In this document: positions 44,601-53,486 of the stretch, piece after piece
How the letters are laid out: every line of letters begins with the position of its first letter
Position numbering within the stretch: position 1 is the stretch's first letter
From: Acidobacteriota bacterium
Lineage (GTDB): Bacteria > Acidobacteriota > Terriglobia > Terriglobales > Acidobacteriaceae
Assembly (NCBI GenBank): GCA_003225055.1
Contig: QIAU01000137.1
Span: forward strand, 53,218-117,217
Direction of reading: 5' to 3'
DNA: 64,000 nucleotides
Made by a program: the position numbers and the translations under genes
The notes under the pieces: model-generated
The model's input: only the letters and a program-made list of their open reading frames with translations
Told to the model about the DNA's origin: nothing
Database searches by the model: none

Positions 44601-45184
44601 TCTCCAGCCCCTTGGTGGTTCCCAACACCGGCCTAGGGGCGGGCGAAATCTTCCGCACCGACTTCACGGGCGATGGAACCGTGGGAGATCCGATGCCGGG
44701 AACGCACTTCGGGCAGTTTGACCGTGGTACCAACGCTTCCAACATCAACACGCTTATCAACAATTACAACAGCAAGTTTGGGAACCAGCCAACCCTAGCC
44801 GGCCAGGTGTTGATTGCCAATAATCTGATGACCCTGGCTCAACTGCAGGCGTTGGGAGGTGTGGCACCAAGCATCCCGACCGCTTCGGCAGGCCAAGCCG
44901 ATTTCAGCTGGCTCCGTTCCTTTGACCTGAACGTTGCGTGGAAGTACACCATTAAGGAAAGATTTAGCATCGAACCGAGCGTGTTTTTTTACAACTTGTT
45001 CAACTTCGCCAACTTCGGCCTGCCGCCGAACCAGATGTCCGGCCTGCTCAATGGAACGCCGGGCTCGATCAACGGTACCAACGTTGCCGACAATAAGGCT
45101 TCGTTCCGAATTGGAAACGGCACCGGGGTGTACGCTGCCGGAGCTGCACGGCAGATCGAGTTTGGAATGAAGTTCACTTTCTAA
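41642..45184 (+). CDS. TonB-dependent receptor with N-terminal carboxypeptidase-regulatory domain
   Basis: 1180 residues from ATG 41642, directly after GGAAGGAAGGTGG; an in-frame TTG at 41618 is less likely. Signal peptide CLIALILLLSTASLLAQ; CnaB-like domain GSLVGTVTDPSGAVVSGAKV; plug with IENLPLGGRNFLDLAQLEPG and NVSTKSGTNTYHGQAFDLFR, NLGGPIIKDKMFFFADGE; then a beta barrel to the terminal Phe in QIEFGMKFTF. Outer-membrane transporter typical of Acidobacteriota. Substrate unknown; neighbours (VWA, Hfq-like) give no hint. A terminator follows 23 bases after the stop. Confidence 0.93.
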   Translation: MMSSNFSSPCWVARRFCLIALILLLSTASLLAQTTVGTGSLVGTVTDPSGAVVSGAKVTITNMATGQATALTTNPAGAYNSGSLAPGQFKVQISAKGFSSVIQIVTVLVGNTATANARLQLGQESQVIEVQAGAVAVNTEQAAVQGVINSTQIENLPLGGRNFLDLAQLEPGVQIQDGQNFDPTKAGYSSISFGGRFGRTARIAVDGVDISDETVGTTTQDIPASAIDQFQLSQSSLDLSNDLTSSGAVNVSTKSGTNTYHGQAFDLFRDRSVGGASTPGGQALPFQRSQYGGNLGGPIIKDKMFFFADGERTKQDSFTPVLFPAPFDVYNGGIGVPFRDDELLGKVDYTLGHSARAFYRYDYFKNSLPATFGFGYSLYTNQDITRTHVLGVDFNTGSLTHSVRFSFLKFQNQIKDATAGSSLVFCCNGVELNALGNGFYAGPNLLAPQSTPQSNHQVKYDGSKSVGSHIVRYGFAWNHIQGGGFADFFGLAPRISWHQTAANQDFAATGPFPGGASNPLNYPAERVRYGNGLGFNTLAPALGFPAGGLGPDNRIGWYIGDAWKIKSNFTLSLGLRYDRDTGRTDSDLPADPKINAAFPGWGNQVQQPNTNFAPQLGIVWDPRNDGKTVIRGGAGLYYENIIFNNVLFDRPLRLLTGAFNQTPYGCFSGIPQPVPVASGTITPPASSCGLKVHAGDAIPSILAFWNQYKAGNPLDLQAANPNYIGNFLDAGLGVPLGLIAPGYKTPRSLQINFGIQREIRHGMVFSADYLRNVETHSLLGIDINHDGDVKNFNLANAQAAIATTLANCGVGSIDQAIILCPSNPTGGMGAYTPRSATMADFGNNGLASASDFGQDCLNAIGAPCAFPGKNAGQAVSLFLQPIGRSVYNALQMKLVQNVANPMRGVKALNFQVAYSLSRFENSGGAQVNGTTGDNDQDFVLQSADNNAPNRYFGPSLMDRTHQISFGGYADLPGKFHLGLVSHFYSPLSSPLVVPNTGLGAGEIFRTDFTGDGTVGDPMPGTHFGQFDRGTNASNINTLINNYNSKFGNQPTLAGQVLIANNLMTLAQLQALGGVAPSIPTASAGQADFSWLRSFDLNVAWKYTIKERFSIEPSVFFYNLFNFANFGLPPNQMSGLLNGTPGSINGTNVADNKASFRIGNGTGVYAAGAARQIEFGMKFTF

Positions 45185-45207
45185 CTTGAGTACAGACAGA
45201 AATTCAG

Positions 45208-45234
45208 GCCACCGTCTTCGGGCGGTGGCTTTTT
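45208..45234 (+). terminator. Rho-independent terminator after TonB receptor gene
   Basis: Stem GCCACCGTC / GGCGGTGGC (one G-T pair), tetraloop TTCG, followed by TTTTT. A textbook intrinsic terminator, starting 23 bases past the stop codon. Confidence 0.93.
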
Positions 45235-45385
45235 AACTGTGTGCCGATTGAGAAGGTGGGCGGTGACGATAAGGGAATAAGGTACAAGTGGAAGACCTAC
45301 GAGGCCGAAAATACCGAATTGTACTTCCGTTCGGAGTGGTCGCAAGCTGAATCGGCGGTGCCACCGCACCGTGTACAATGCCCCT

Positions 45386-45658
45386 ATGCCTTTTCGTGGA
45401 TCAGGTCCCCCCAATGCCATGCGTAAAGGCGGCAAGGCTCCTCCTCCCGATGACACTTTCGAAGAAGCCGCCTACCTGAAGTCCTTGGGCGAGAAGCAGA
45501 AGAACGTCAGCATCAAACTGGTGGGCGGCGAGGTCGTCGAAGGATGGATCGAGTATTACGACAAAAACATGGTTCGGCTCACCCGGCAAGGGGCGCCCAA
45601 TTTGTTTATCTTCAAGCACGAAATCATGTACATCGCGGAGGAGCCGCTGCGGGGCTAG
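45386..45658 (+). CDS. Hfq-like Sm-fold RNA-binding protein
   Basis: 90 residues from ATG 45386; GTG 45371 and ATG 45419 are other possible starts. The core KNVSIKLVGGEVVEGWIEYY is an Sm1-like strand set and NLFIFKHEIMYI corresponds to the Hfq Sm2 motif (YKHAIS), with Lys-His kept. The N-terminal 30 residues are Gly/Pro/Lys-rich. Hfq chaperones small RNAs and mRNAs as a hexamer. The sequence is divergent from proteobacterial Hfq (no VNFKLxxG/Q8-type N-terminal motif), so RNA specificity may differ. Followed by the inositol monophosphatase gene after 65 bases. Confidence 0.78.
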   Translation: MPFRGSGPPNAMRKGGKAPPPDDTFEEAAYLKSLGEKQKNVSIKLVGGEVVEGWIEYYDKNMVRLTRQGAPNLFIFKHEIMYIAEEPLRG

Positions 45659-45723
45659 TTCCGAGCAGGTCACACCCGCAACCCGCAACAACGCTGAAAG
45701 TTCGTCTTCGAAACTAAACCTTC

Positions 45724-46584
45724 ATGCCCTCGAACACGGATTCTTCTGAATTTGTTCCCGCCATGGCCGAAATCGCCCGTGAGGCAGGCGCCCTCCTGAT
45801 AAAGTACTTCGAGGCGCGGGTGAAGATCGAGTACAAGGGCGAGGTCGACCTGGTCACCGAGGCCGACCGCAAATCTGAAGCCCTCATCCTGGAGCGCATC
45901 CGCGCGCAGTGGCCCAACCACGATGTGATGGGAGAAGAAGGCACGCGCATCGAATCCGGAAGCGACTATCGCTGGTATGTGGATCCCCTGGACGGCACCA
46001 CCAATTTCGCCCACGGATTTCCCGTCTTCTGCGTCTCTCTGGCGCTGGAATTCAAGGGCCAGCGTATTGCCGGCGTGGTTTATGATCCTACCCGCAACGA
46101 ACTTTTTAGCGCCGAGCAGGGGAGGGGCGCCTACCTCAATAACCGGCCGATCCGCGTGTCAGCGGTAGATAATCTGGCCGAGTGCCTTGTTGCCACCGGC
46201 TTTCCCAGCCACAAACGCCACAAGAATCCCAACGTCTTCTTCTACCACCAGATCACGTTGCGGACCCATGGCGTGCGCCGGGCGGGCTCGGCAGCGCTGG
46301 ATTTGTGCTCGGTGGCTTGCGGGCGCTTCGATGCCTTTTGGGAGTTCAATCTGAATCCCTGGGATACCGCGGCTGGCGTGCTGATCGTAGAGGAGGCTGG
46401 TGGCCAGGTGAGCGATTTCAGCGGGGCGCCTTTTAATATCAACAGCCGCGAGACGCTGGCATCTAATAGTCTGGTGCACGAGGCAATGCTGGCCGAGTTT
46501 GACGCCGTCTTCAAGGGAAGGGGCCTAGAGGAGTTGCCCAGCCCAGTCGAATACGCCAAGAGTCGCGGCAAAGCGATAAAATAA
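45724..46584 (+). CDS. suhB: Inositol-1-monophosphatase family protein
   Basis: 286 residues. Metal and phosphate site motifs: DLVTEADRKSEALILERI, MGEEGTRIE, YVDPLDGTTNFAHGFP (DPLDGT) and NPWDTAAGVLIVEEAGGQVS (WD-AAG). Mg-dependent hydrolysis of inositol phosphate or a related sugar phosphate; SuhB in enterobacteria also acts in rRNA transcription. Which role applies cannot be decided from sequence. Cytoplasmic, all motifs intact. Confidence 0.92.
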   Translation: MPSNTDSSEFVPAMAEIAREAGALLIKYFEARVKIEYKGEVDLVTEADRKSEALILERIRAQWPNHDVMGEEGTRIESGSDYRWYVDPLDGTTNFAHGFPVFCVSLALEFKGQRIAGVVYDPTRNELFSAEQGRGAYLNNRPIRVSAVDNLAECLVATGFPSHKRHKNPNVFFYHQITLRTHGVRRAGSAALDLCSVACGRFDAFWEFNLNPWDTAAGVLIVEEAGGQVSDFSGAPFNINSRETLASNSLVHEAMLAEFDAVFKGRGLEELPSPVEYAKSRGKAIK

Positions 46585-46644
46585 AGCAAGAGTCGGGGAG
46601 GGCTGGCCTATAGCCCGCGTTCCCAAGCAGGTTCAGGACCAACC

Positions 46645-48678
46645 GTGATCCAATCGCTTCTTGAACGCAAGCTCGAAAAGCGGCCGGATAAAGTGCGCCT
46701 GAAGGGGCGAATACTCTTCCTCACGGAAGATCCCGCACTGATCAAGCGGCAATTGGCGGGCGAAGATCTGCCGTGGGACAGGAAGAACCCTGCGAACAAT
46801 CCCAAGCTGCGCGACGACATCTCGACTGACGAGATCACTCCGGCACACTACTGCTTCTATTTCGACCAGACCCTCGGCGAAATCCCCTATCTGGGGCTGA
46901 AGTGCGGCGGCGTCCTCCCCATCGGGCGTAATGACGTCAAGAATGGCGGCTTTGTCTGCGCGGTAAGCGGAAAGCGGCGAGGCAAAGGGTCGAGCCGCGA
47001 GCAATCTCCTTATGCTGAGATGTGCGCCGGTATTCAGGTGGTCATCGCCGAAAATATCGAGCGCATTTACAAGCAGAACTGCCATAACCTCGGCCTGCTG
47101 ACTTCGACGAACTTTTCGTTGATTGACAAGATTCGCGCGCGCCAGGAGATCGCCCTTTCAGAATTCACGGCCGGCGAAGACGAGATTACGCGCCAGGTGA
47201 TCGAATACGGTGGGTTGTTTCCCTTCAACGTGGCTCGCATGCAGAAGAAGGTCTTTTTGCCGCCGATCAACACGCCCAAACGATCGATGGCGCTGGCGGA
47301 GAAGATCTTTGCCCGGCACATGGTGAATGAGAAAGGCGATGCCGGTGTGCCCTGCGTTAAACCGGGCGACACCGGCTTCGCGCGCGCCGACCTCCGTTTC
47401 AGCCATGAATACGTCACCCCGATGGCGGCCATCTTTTTTGAACATCATGTCGGCAAAGATGCCAAGGTCAATGATCCTTCGACCATCCTGTTTTTCCGCG
47501 ACCACCTGACTTTCCTCGACGAAGTGATCTCGGAAGAAAAGAAGAAGCTGGGGCTGCTCGATCTGGCCACGCAGCTCAAACTCAAGCAGCAGGACTTTGC
47601 CGAGCGGCAGGGAATCAAGCTGCATGGCGAGTTGAAAGACCGCAAAGGCTCGGAAGGCATCTGCCACTCCATTGTCTTGGAAAGCTATGCGCTTCCCGGC
47701 CAGCTCAACATTGGTTCTGACTCGCATACCCCGCACGTAGGCGCAATCGGCTGCGTCGCCTTCGGAATTGGCACGACTGACGTCTTCAACAGTTGGATCA
47801 CGAAAGACATTCGGGTAAAAGTGCCGGAGTCGGTGAAGGTCGTGATCCGCGGCAAGAAGCATCCCAACGTTACTGCCAAGGATTTCATTCTGAGGATTCT
47901 GAGCCTCGACTACGTGCGCAGCGGCAAGGCGCTGGCCAAGGTAATGGAGTATGCGGGCGAGACGATCGAGGAACTCAGCGTCGATGAGCGCGCGACTATG
48001 ACCAACATGGCGGCGGAGATCGGCGGGTTCACTGGAATCGTCGCCCCGGATGAGAAAGTCGTGAAATTCCTGGTGGAGCGACGAGGCATGGATCGAAGGC
48101 AGGCTGAAGCCATGATCCAGGGCCTCAGCAGCGATCCTGGCGCCGAGTACGCCCACGTGATCGAGTTGGATGCGGCCGAGATCACGCCTATGGTCGCCAC
48201 GCCCGGGGATCCGGGGAACGGCAAGTACGTCCGCGACCTGAATACGCCTGTGCCGGTCGAGTTGGCCTACGGTGGAACCTGCACGGCCGGTAAGAACGAA
48301 GACATGGATATGTATGCCGAGGTGCTGGCCGATGCTCTCAAGCACGGGAAACGAGTGGCGGATTCCGTGAAGTTCTACATTCAGTTTGGGTCTCAGGAAA
48401 CACGGGATTACGCGGTTAGCCGCGGGTATCTCGAGATCTTCCGGAAAGCCGGGGCGCAGGTCATCGAACCCAGCTGCGGGGCTTGCATCAATGCCGGCCC
48501 GGGGGTCTCGACCAGCTCTGACCAGGTTGTGATCAGCGCCCAGAACAGGAACTTCCCCGGGCGCAGCGGGCCAGGGCAGATGTATCTGGCCAGCCCCTTG
48601 ACCGTGGCTGCCAGCGCGGTCGCCGGCTATATTGTCGAGTATCAGCCGAGCGCGCAGCGGGAATTGATTTCGGCGTAA
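46645..48678 (+). CDS. Aconitase-family hydratase with swivel domain at the N terminus
   Basis: 677 residues, GTG start. Residues about 15-165 form the LeuD-like swivel domain (DISTDEITPAHYCFYF, then GKGSSREQSPYAEMC with the substrate-binding Ser/Arg at 115-122). The rest is the LeuC-like [4Fe-4S] catalytic core: LNIGSDSHTPHVGAIGCVAF, GGTCTAGKNEDMDMY and EPSCGACINAGPGVS supply the three cluster cysteines. In common aconitase A and in LeuCD-type enzymes the swivel is C-terminal or a separate subunit; here the order is reversed in one chain. It could act as aconitase, homoaconitase or 2-methylisocitrate dehydratase; no neighbour decides this. Confidence 0.85.
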   Translation: MIQSLLERKLEKRPDKVRLKGRILFLTEDPALIKRQLAGEDLPWDRKNPANNPKLRDDISTDEITPAHYCFYFDQTLGEIPYLGLKCGGVLPIGRNDVKNGGFVCAVSGKRRGKGSSREQSPYAEMCAGIQVVIAENIERIYKQNCHNLGLLTSTNFSLIDKIRARQEIALSEFTAGEDEITRQVIEYGGLFPFNVARMQKKVFLPPINTPKRSMALAEKIFARHMVNEKGDAGVPCVKPGDTGFARADLRFSHEYVTPMAAIFFEHHVGKDAKVNDPSTILFFRDHLTFLDEVISEEKKKLGLLDLATQLKLKQQDFAERQGIKLHGELKDRKGSEGICHSIVLESYALPGQLNIGSDSHTPHVGAIGCVAFGIGTTDVFNSWITKDIRVKVPESVKVVIRGKKHPNVTAKDFILRILSLDYVRSGKALAKVMEYAGETIEELSVDERATMTNMAAEIGGFTGIVAPDEKVVKFLVERRGMDRRQAEAMIQGLSSDPGAEYAHVIELDAAEITPMVATPGDPGNGKYVRDLNTPVPVELAYGGTCTAGKNEDMDMYAEVLADALKHGKRVADSVKFYIQFGSQETRDYAVSRGYLEIFRKAGAQVIEPSCGACINAGPGVSTSSDQVVISAQNRNFPGRSGPGQMYLASPLTVAASAVAGYIVEYQPSAQRELISA

Positions 48679-48785
48679 ACTTAATCCAGGCGGGGTCAGC
48701 CAGCTTGCCTGTACGACAGCCGCCAAATCTTGCTAGAATGTGCGGTCTGATTTGACCCCGCAAAGATCAAGGGAGACAACAGAAA

Positions 48786-49046
48786 ATGGCCTATGTAATT
48801 GCAGAACCGTGCATCGGGACGAAAGACACTGCCTGCGTGGACGCCTGCCCGGTGGATTGCATTCATCCTAAGAAGGATGAAGAAGCCCACGCCAGCGAGG
48901 AGATGCTCTACATCGATCCCGTGGAGTGCATTGACTGCGGCGCCTGCGTTCCGGTTTGCCCGGTTTCAGCCATCTTTGCGCTGGACGATCTGCCGGAGAA
49001 GTGGAAGCACTTCACCGAGCGCAACGCGCAGTATTACGGACGGTAA
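48786..49046 (+). CDS. fdxA: 7Fe ferredoxin
   Basis: 86 residues. Cys spacing C9-x7-C17-x3-C21-P, C25, then C48-x2-C51-x2-C54-x3-C58-P follows Azotobacter ferredoxin I: C9, C17 and C58 for a [3Fe-4S] cluster, and C21, C48, C51 and C54 for a [4Fe-4S] cluster. The C-terminal tail (LPEKWKHFTERNAQYYG) is typical of this type. Cytoplasmic electron carrier. AAGGGAGA precedes the ATG. It lies 107 bases after the aconitase-like gene. Confidence 0.93.
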   Translation: MAYVIAEPCIGTKDTACVDACPVDCIHPKKDEEAHASEEMLYIDPVECIDCGACVPVCPVSAIFALDDLPEKWKHFTERNAQYYGR

Positions 49047-49065
49047 GGTATGCAAGGGAAAAATG

Positions 49066-49097
49066 GCGCACACCTGCGTCCCGGGTGTGCGCTGTTT
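49066..49097 (+). terminator. Hairpin after ferredoxin gene
   Basis: Arms GCGCACACC (49066-49074) and GGTGTGCGC (49084-49092) are perfect, followed by TGTTTA. The T tract is short but the position, 20 bases after the stop, fits a terminator. Confidence 0.75.
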
Positions 49098-49337
49098 AGC
49101 TCTTCCGTCATAGCTTTGTCATAAGCTTTTAGCCAAGACATATTGCGCAACCGCAACATCGGATCCATGATTTCTTCAAGGTCTCTAAACTGCCAATCTC
49201 GACGGAGCTAAAATCTAATAGTTACTAATAGTTGCCTTCTCTTTCCATCCACTCCACCCTCGATTACAATCAAAGATTAACTTGCTGCGACCGAGTGGCG
49301 TAGTGCATGTGCTGCGCGCGGCAGGCGGTGAGCGTCC

Positions 49338-50081
49338 ATGCCGCTGAAGGAGTCCGAGGCGATCATCCTGCGCACCTATCCGCTGCGGGAAGCGGACCTG
49401 CTGGTCACGTTTTTCACACGCCTGGAAGGTAAAGTTCGCGGCGTGGCGCGCTCGGCCAAAAAATCCAAGCGGCGTTTTGGGGGTGCACTCGAACCGCTGA
49501 CGTATGTTCGGGCTTATTACGAAGATCGCGAAGGGCAAGAACTCACCCGGCTCGATTCCTGTGACGTCATCGAGTCACCGTTGGCGAACGAAGTCAGTTA
49601 TCCCCGGGCGGTAGCGCTGGGTCATGTCGCCGAGTTGCTCGGTGAATTGTTGCCGGAGCGCGAAGCGAATGATGCGGTTTTTCGGCTGACGCTCTCTGTT
49701 CTGGCAACCTTGAGCGGGGCGAACGTCTGGATGCCGGTGACCTATTTTGAGCTCTGGCTGACGCGGCTGACGGGATTTTTGCCGGAGCTTTCCGAGTGCA
49801 TCGTCTGCGGAGAGGCGCTCAATGGCAGCCGGGCGTTCTTTCATGCGTTAGCAGATGGGCTGATGTGCCCGGAGGATAAGCGGCTGGCTTCTGCCGAGAT
49901 GTCGAGCGACTCGCGATCGCTGGCAGCGCAGATGTTCCGAGCGCCGGTGGAGAGTTTCAGCTCCACAACATGGGCTAAGGCGCGTGCCAGCGACTTGCGC
50001 AAGTTCCTGGTGCAGACGCTGGAACGACACATAGAGAAGAAGCTGGTCACAGCAGCGATGCTGGAGAAGATCAGCAGTTAG
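49338..50081 (+). CDS. recO: DNA repair protein RecO
   Basis: 247 residues, normal length. N-terminal OB fold: [20 protein letters not shown] and [20 protein letters not shown], a DNA-binding loop; a helical C-terminal domain with [11 protein letters not shown], a Cys pair that is part of the usual zinc site (CxxC...CxxC), and MCPEDK, where only one of the second Cys pair is kept. RecO loads RecA with RecR and anneals ssDNA. GGCGGTGAG lies just upstream of the start. Confidence 0.93.
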   Translation: MPLKESEAIILRTYPLREADLLVTFFTRLEGKVRGVARSAKKSKRRFGGALEPLTYVRAYYEDREGQELTRLDSCDVIESPLANEVSYPRAVALGHVAELLGELLPEREANDAVFRLTLSVLATLSGANVWMPVTYFELWLTRLTGFLPELSECIVCGEALNGSRAFFHALADGLMCPEDKRLASAEMSSDSRSLAAQMFRAPVESFSSTTWAKARASDLRKFLVQTLERHIEKKLVTAAMLEKISS

Positions 50082-50155
50082 CACTTAGCCCTTCCGGCTC
50101 CAGGGCGCTACCGAAATGTTCAGGGGCTAAGTGCCAAGTGCTAAGTGCAAAGACA
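50078..50155. repeat. Short CTAAGTGC-type direct and inverted repeats
   Basis: AGCACTTAGC (50080s) is inverted relative to GCTAAGTGC, which recurs with the variant GCCAAGTGC near 50125-50152. The block spans from the recO stop to the first codons of the longest glyQ frame, so it could fold the glyQ leader. Confidence 0.65.
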
Positions 50156-51199
50156 GAAATTCTGATTTTGACTCCGTCCAATTCCAATCCGCCAACTTTC
50201 CAGGAACTCCTCCTGCGCCTGCAGACCTTCTTTGCTGAGCGCGGCTGTGTGTTGCAGCAGCCCTATGACGTGGAGGTCGGCGCGGGCACGATGGCGCCAG
50301 AAACCTTCCTGCGCGTGCTGGGGCCTGATCCCTACAAGGTCGCCTACGTGCAGCCTTCTCGCCGTCCGGCAGATGGGCGTTACGGCGAGAATCCCAACCG
50401 GCTGTTCAAGCACATGCAGTTGCAGGTCATCCTGAAGCCGCCTCCGGAAAATGTGCAGGAGCTTTATCTGGAGTCGCTGACGGCCATGGGCATTGACCTG
50501 CGCCAGCACGATATCAAGTTTGAAGAAGACAATTGGGAGTCGCCGACGCTGGGCGCTTGGGGGATCGGCTGGCAGGTCATGCTCGACGGTTTGGAGATCA
50601 CCCAGTTCACTTACTTCCAGCAGTGCGGAGGCGTGGACCTGGATCCAATTTCAGCCGAATTGACCTACGGGCTGGAGCGCATCGCAGCGTTCCTGCAGGA
50701 TGTGGACTCGATCTACGATATCGTATGGGCACGCGATCCGGAAACAGGTCGGGTGACGACCTATGGAGACGTGCGCCTGGCCGACGAGCTCCAGTTTTCG
50801 GTGTACAACTTCGAGGCAGCTGATGTCGAGAAGACCTGGAAGCATTTCGAACTGTACGAGGCCGAGTGCAAGGCGATGATCGAAGCCTATGCGGCATCTG
50901 GCAGGAAACAGGCAGCCGGGCCGGTTAAGTTTGATAGGCACCGCTTCCCCCTTTTGGCAGCCTACGATCTGTGCCTCAAGTGTTCCCACTTGTTCAACAT
51001 TCTGGACGCGCGCGGCGCAATTTCTGTGACCGAACGAGTCGGAGTTATTGCACGCGTGCGCGCGTTGGCAGTGGGAATTGCCAAAGCTTACGTCGAGCAA
51101 CGGCGTGGAGAAGAGCCAGAACCAGAACCGGAAGCGGGCCAAGAAATAGGGAAACGGAAAACTAAGAAGAAAGAGAAACCGGTAACCGCGGTTTCATAA
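50138..51199 (+). CDS. glyQ: Glycyl-tRNA synthetase alpha subunit
   Basis: 353 residues in the longest frame (GTG 50138). The first ten codons lie in the repeat block, so the real start may be TTG 50168, ten residues later, giving [19 protein letters not shown]; no clear ribosome site separates them. Class II synthetase features: [60 protein letters not shown] and [20 protein letters not shown]. The C terminus has a charged Glu/Lys-rich tail ([10 protein letters not shown]) beyond the usual end of about 300 residues. Works as alpha2beta2 with GlyS to charge tRNA-Gly. Confidence 0.96.
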   Translation: MLSAKTEILILTPSNSNPPTFQELLLRLQTFFAERGCVLQQPYDVEVGAGTMAPETFLRVLGPDPYKVAYVQPSRRPADGRYGENPNRLFKHMQLQVILKPPPENVQELYLESLTAMGIDLRQHDIKFEEDNWESPTLGAWGIGWQVMLDGLEITQFTYFQQCGGVDLDPISAELTYGLERIAAFLQDVDSIYDIVWARDPETGRVTTYGDVRLADELQFSVYNFEAADVEKTWKHFELYEAECKAMIEAYAASGRKQAAGPVKFDRHRFPLLAAYDLCLKCSHLFNILDARGAISVTERVGVIARVRALAVGIAKAYVEQRRGEEPEPEPEAGQEIGKRKTKKKEKPVTAVS

Positions 51200-51330
51200 A
51201 CGGGACGGGTATGGCTTAGCCATGCCGAAACGAAAGAGTGCATTCTTGTGATTCCGAGCGGGTTTCCTGGTCGAGAGGGGGCTTGCCCGGTCTAGAGCCC
51301 CTGAGGAATTTGCTTTTTGAATTTATCGAA

Positions 51331-53475
51331 ATGCCCGACTTTCTCCTCGAAATCGGCTGTGAAGAGATTCCGGCGCGCATGGTTGACGCTGCGTCTCAGG
51401 AACTCGAGAGGCGGGTTCAGGACTTGCTGACCCGGGAACGCCTGCCCGCCACGGGTTCGGTTTCATGCCTTGATACGCCACGCCGGCTGGCCGTGCTCGC
51501 TTCGGGGATTCCGAGCGCCCAGCCAGACGTGACCGAGCAAGTCACCGGGCCATCCACCACTGTTGCTTACAAAGACGGGCAGCCGACTTCCGCGGCACAA
51601 GCTTTCGCTAAGAAAGTCGGTCTGGAAGTCTCAAAGCTCGGCAAGGTGACCACTTCGAAAGGAGAATACTTATCCGCCCGGGTCACCAGAAAAGGGCGGC
51701 CGGCGTCCGAAATTCTAGCCGAGGCGCTTCCCCGGGAGATCAGTTCGATCTACTGGCCGAAAAGCATGTACTGGCGCAAGCCGACGGAGCGCTTTGTGCG
51801 TCCTGTGCGCTGGCTGGTGGCCATGCTGGACGGCGAAGTGATTCCGCTGGAATTCGGCGGTATTCGCGCCGGCAATCAATCGCGCGGCCATCGCCTTCTG
51901 GCCGACCGGGAGGTAAAGATTTCATCTGCGGGTTCGCCCTATCTAGAAGCGTTGGAAGCAGCAAGGGTTCTTAGCCGGGGCGCTCGCGAGAAGCAGATTC
52001 GCAAGCAACTCGATGCCGCCGCCCGCGCCATTCCCAGCGCGCGCTGGCGCGAGGACAGGGAGTTGCTGGATACTGTGATCAATCTCACTGAATTTCCCTC
52101 CGTGATCCTGGGCAACTTCGAACGCGAATTCCTGCAACTTCCCGAGGAGGTCTTGGTCACGGTGATGCGCGATCACCAGAAATATTTCGCTGTAGAGGAC
52201 GCGAGCGGAAAGCTGGCGCCGCATTTTCTCGCTGTGCTCAACACCGATGGTGATCCAGACGGTATCATCCGGCACGGTCATGAGCGCGTACTGCGCGCTC
52301 GCTTCAACGACGCCCGCTTTTTCTGGCAAACCGACCAGAAGCACTCACTGCGCGAGCGCGTCGACAAGCTCAAGCATGTCACGTTTCAGAAGGACCTCGG
52401 CAGCTACTACGACAAGACCATGCGCGTGCAGCGTCTAGCCAGTTGGCTGTGCGAAGTCCTGCGGCACGTCGGCGTCACAGTTCGTCCCGGAGTTGTCCAC
52501 AAAGCGGCGTGCCTGGCCAAGGCTGACCTCACCACCGAACTGGTGAAGGAATTTACTGAGTTGCAGGGGATCGTGGGAGGGCTGTACGCGCGCGCCCAGC
52601 AACTCGACTCGGATTTGCCCGAAGCCACCCGCTTCGCGATTGCCGATGCAATCTACAATCACTACAAGCCGGAATCCATGAACGATTCCGTGCCCCCCTC
52701 GGTGGAAGGCGCGGTGCTCGCCATTGCCGATAAGGCCGACAGCATTGCGGGAATGTTTGCCTTGGGGCTGATTCCGAGCGGCTCGAAAGATCCCTTTGCG
52801 CTGCGGCGACAGGCAAACGCAGTTATCAAAATTACCGCCGAGCACAAGTTGCCCATCCCCTTGAGTCAACTGTTCACCGATGCCCGGGCAATTTACGAAG
52901 GATCGGAAGCGGAGAAGAAGTTTTCCGCCAAGGTGGATTTTGCGGGCTCCATTCGCGAGTTTTTCCGCGAACGTCTGGAGTTCTACCTGAAAGATGTGCT
53001 CGGTTTTTCGTATGATGTAACCAACGCGGTGCTGGTTGCGGGGTCAGAAAATGTGGTGGATGTGATCGCCCGGGCTGAAGCGGTAACCAGGGTCCGGCCT
53101 TCTGCGGATTTCGCGTCCATCTCGATCGCTTTCAAGCGCATCAAAAATATTCTGCGGCAGGCTCGCGAGGCAGGGAAGCAGCCCGCTAAGGTAGTCGACG
53201 CGGCTGTACTTCAGGAGCAGGCAGAGAAAAATCTGGCTGCGGCGATCCCGGGAACAGCAAAGAAAGTCGACCGACTCCGCGGCGGACGCAATTATGAGCA
53301 GGCGCTGATCGAGATCTCCAAGCTGCGTCCTGATGTGGACACGTTTTTTGACAAGGTCATGGTGATGGTGGACGACGGGCGCATCAGGTCTAACCGCCTG
53401 GCATTGCTCGAGACGTTGTTGCAGGAGTTTTCCACGATCGCGGATTTTTCCGAGATTGTTACCGAGGGGAAGTAA
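51331..53475 (+). CDS. glyS: Glycyl-tRNA synthetase beta subunit
   Basis: 714 residues from ATG 51331, which gives the standard opening MPDFLLEIGCEEIPARMV; the frame extends upstream but into non-homologous sequence. Further signatures: SMYWRKPTERFVRPVRWLVA, VMRDHQKYFAVEDASGKLAP and ADKADSIAGMFALGLIPSGS (HD-like region), then a C-terminal anticodon-binding-like domain with FFDKVMVMVDDGRIRSNRLA. It completes the bacterial tetrameric GlyRS with the upstream glyQ. Confidence 0.97.
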   Translation: MPDFLLEIGCEEIPARMVDAASQELERRVQDLLTRERLPATGSVSCLDTPRRLAVLASGIPSAQPDVTEQVTGPSTTVAYKDGQPTSAAQAFAKKVGLEVSKLGKVTTSKGEYLSARVTRKGRPASEILAEALPREISSIYWPKSMYWRKPTERFVRPVRWLVAMLDGEVIPLEFGGIRAGNQSRGHRLLADREVKISSAGSPYLEALEAARVLSRGAREKQIRKQLDAAARAIPSARWREDRELLDTVINLTEFPSVILGNFEREFLQLPEEVLVTVMRDHQKYFAVEDASGKLAPHFLAVLNTDGDPDGIIRHGHERVLRARFNDARFFWQTDQKHSLRERVDKLKHVTFQKDLGSYYDKTMRVQRLASWLCEVLRHVGVTVRPGVVHKAACLAKADLTTELVKEFTELQGIVGGLYARAQQLDSDLPEATRFAIADAIYNHYKPESMNDSVPPSVEGAVLAIADKADSIAGMFALGLIPSGSKDPFALRRQANAVIKITAEHKLPIPLSQLFTDARAIYEGSEAEKKFSAKVDFAGSIREFFRERLEFYLKDVLGFSYDVTNAVLVAGSENVVDVIARAEAVTRVRPSADFASISIAFKRIKNILRQAREAGKQPAKVVDAAVLQEQAEKNLAAAIPGTAKKVDRLRGGRNYEQALIEISKLRPDVDTFFDKVMVMVDDGRIRSNRLALLETLLQEFSTIADFSEIVTEGK

Positions 53476-53486
53476 CGAACAACGAA

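Noticed and set aside
45208..45234. Hairpin considered as a riboswitch or attenuator of the Hfq-like gene
   Set aside because: UUCG loop and T5 tract directly after the receptor stop make a simple intrinsic terminator the better reading.
47158..48726. Long open frame (522 codons) on the minus strand opposite the aconitase-like gene
   Set aside because: It has no recognisable domain and lies entirely antisense to a gene with clear cluster-binding motifs; high GC makes such shadow frames common.
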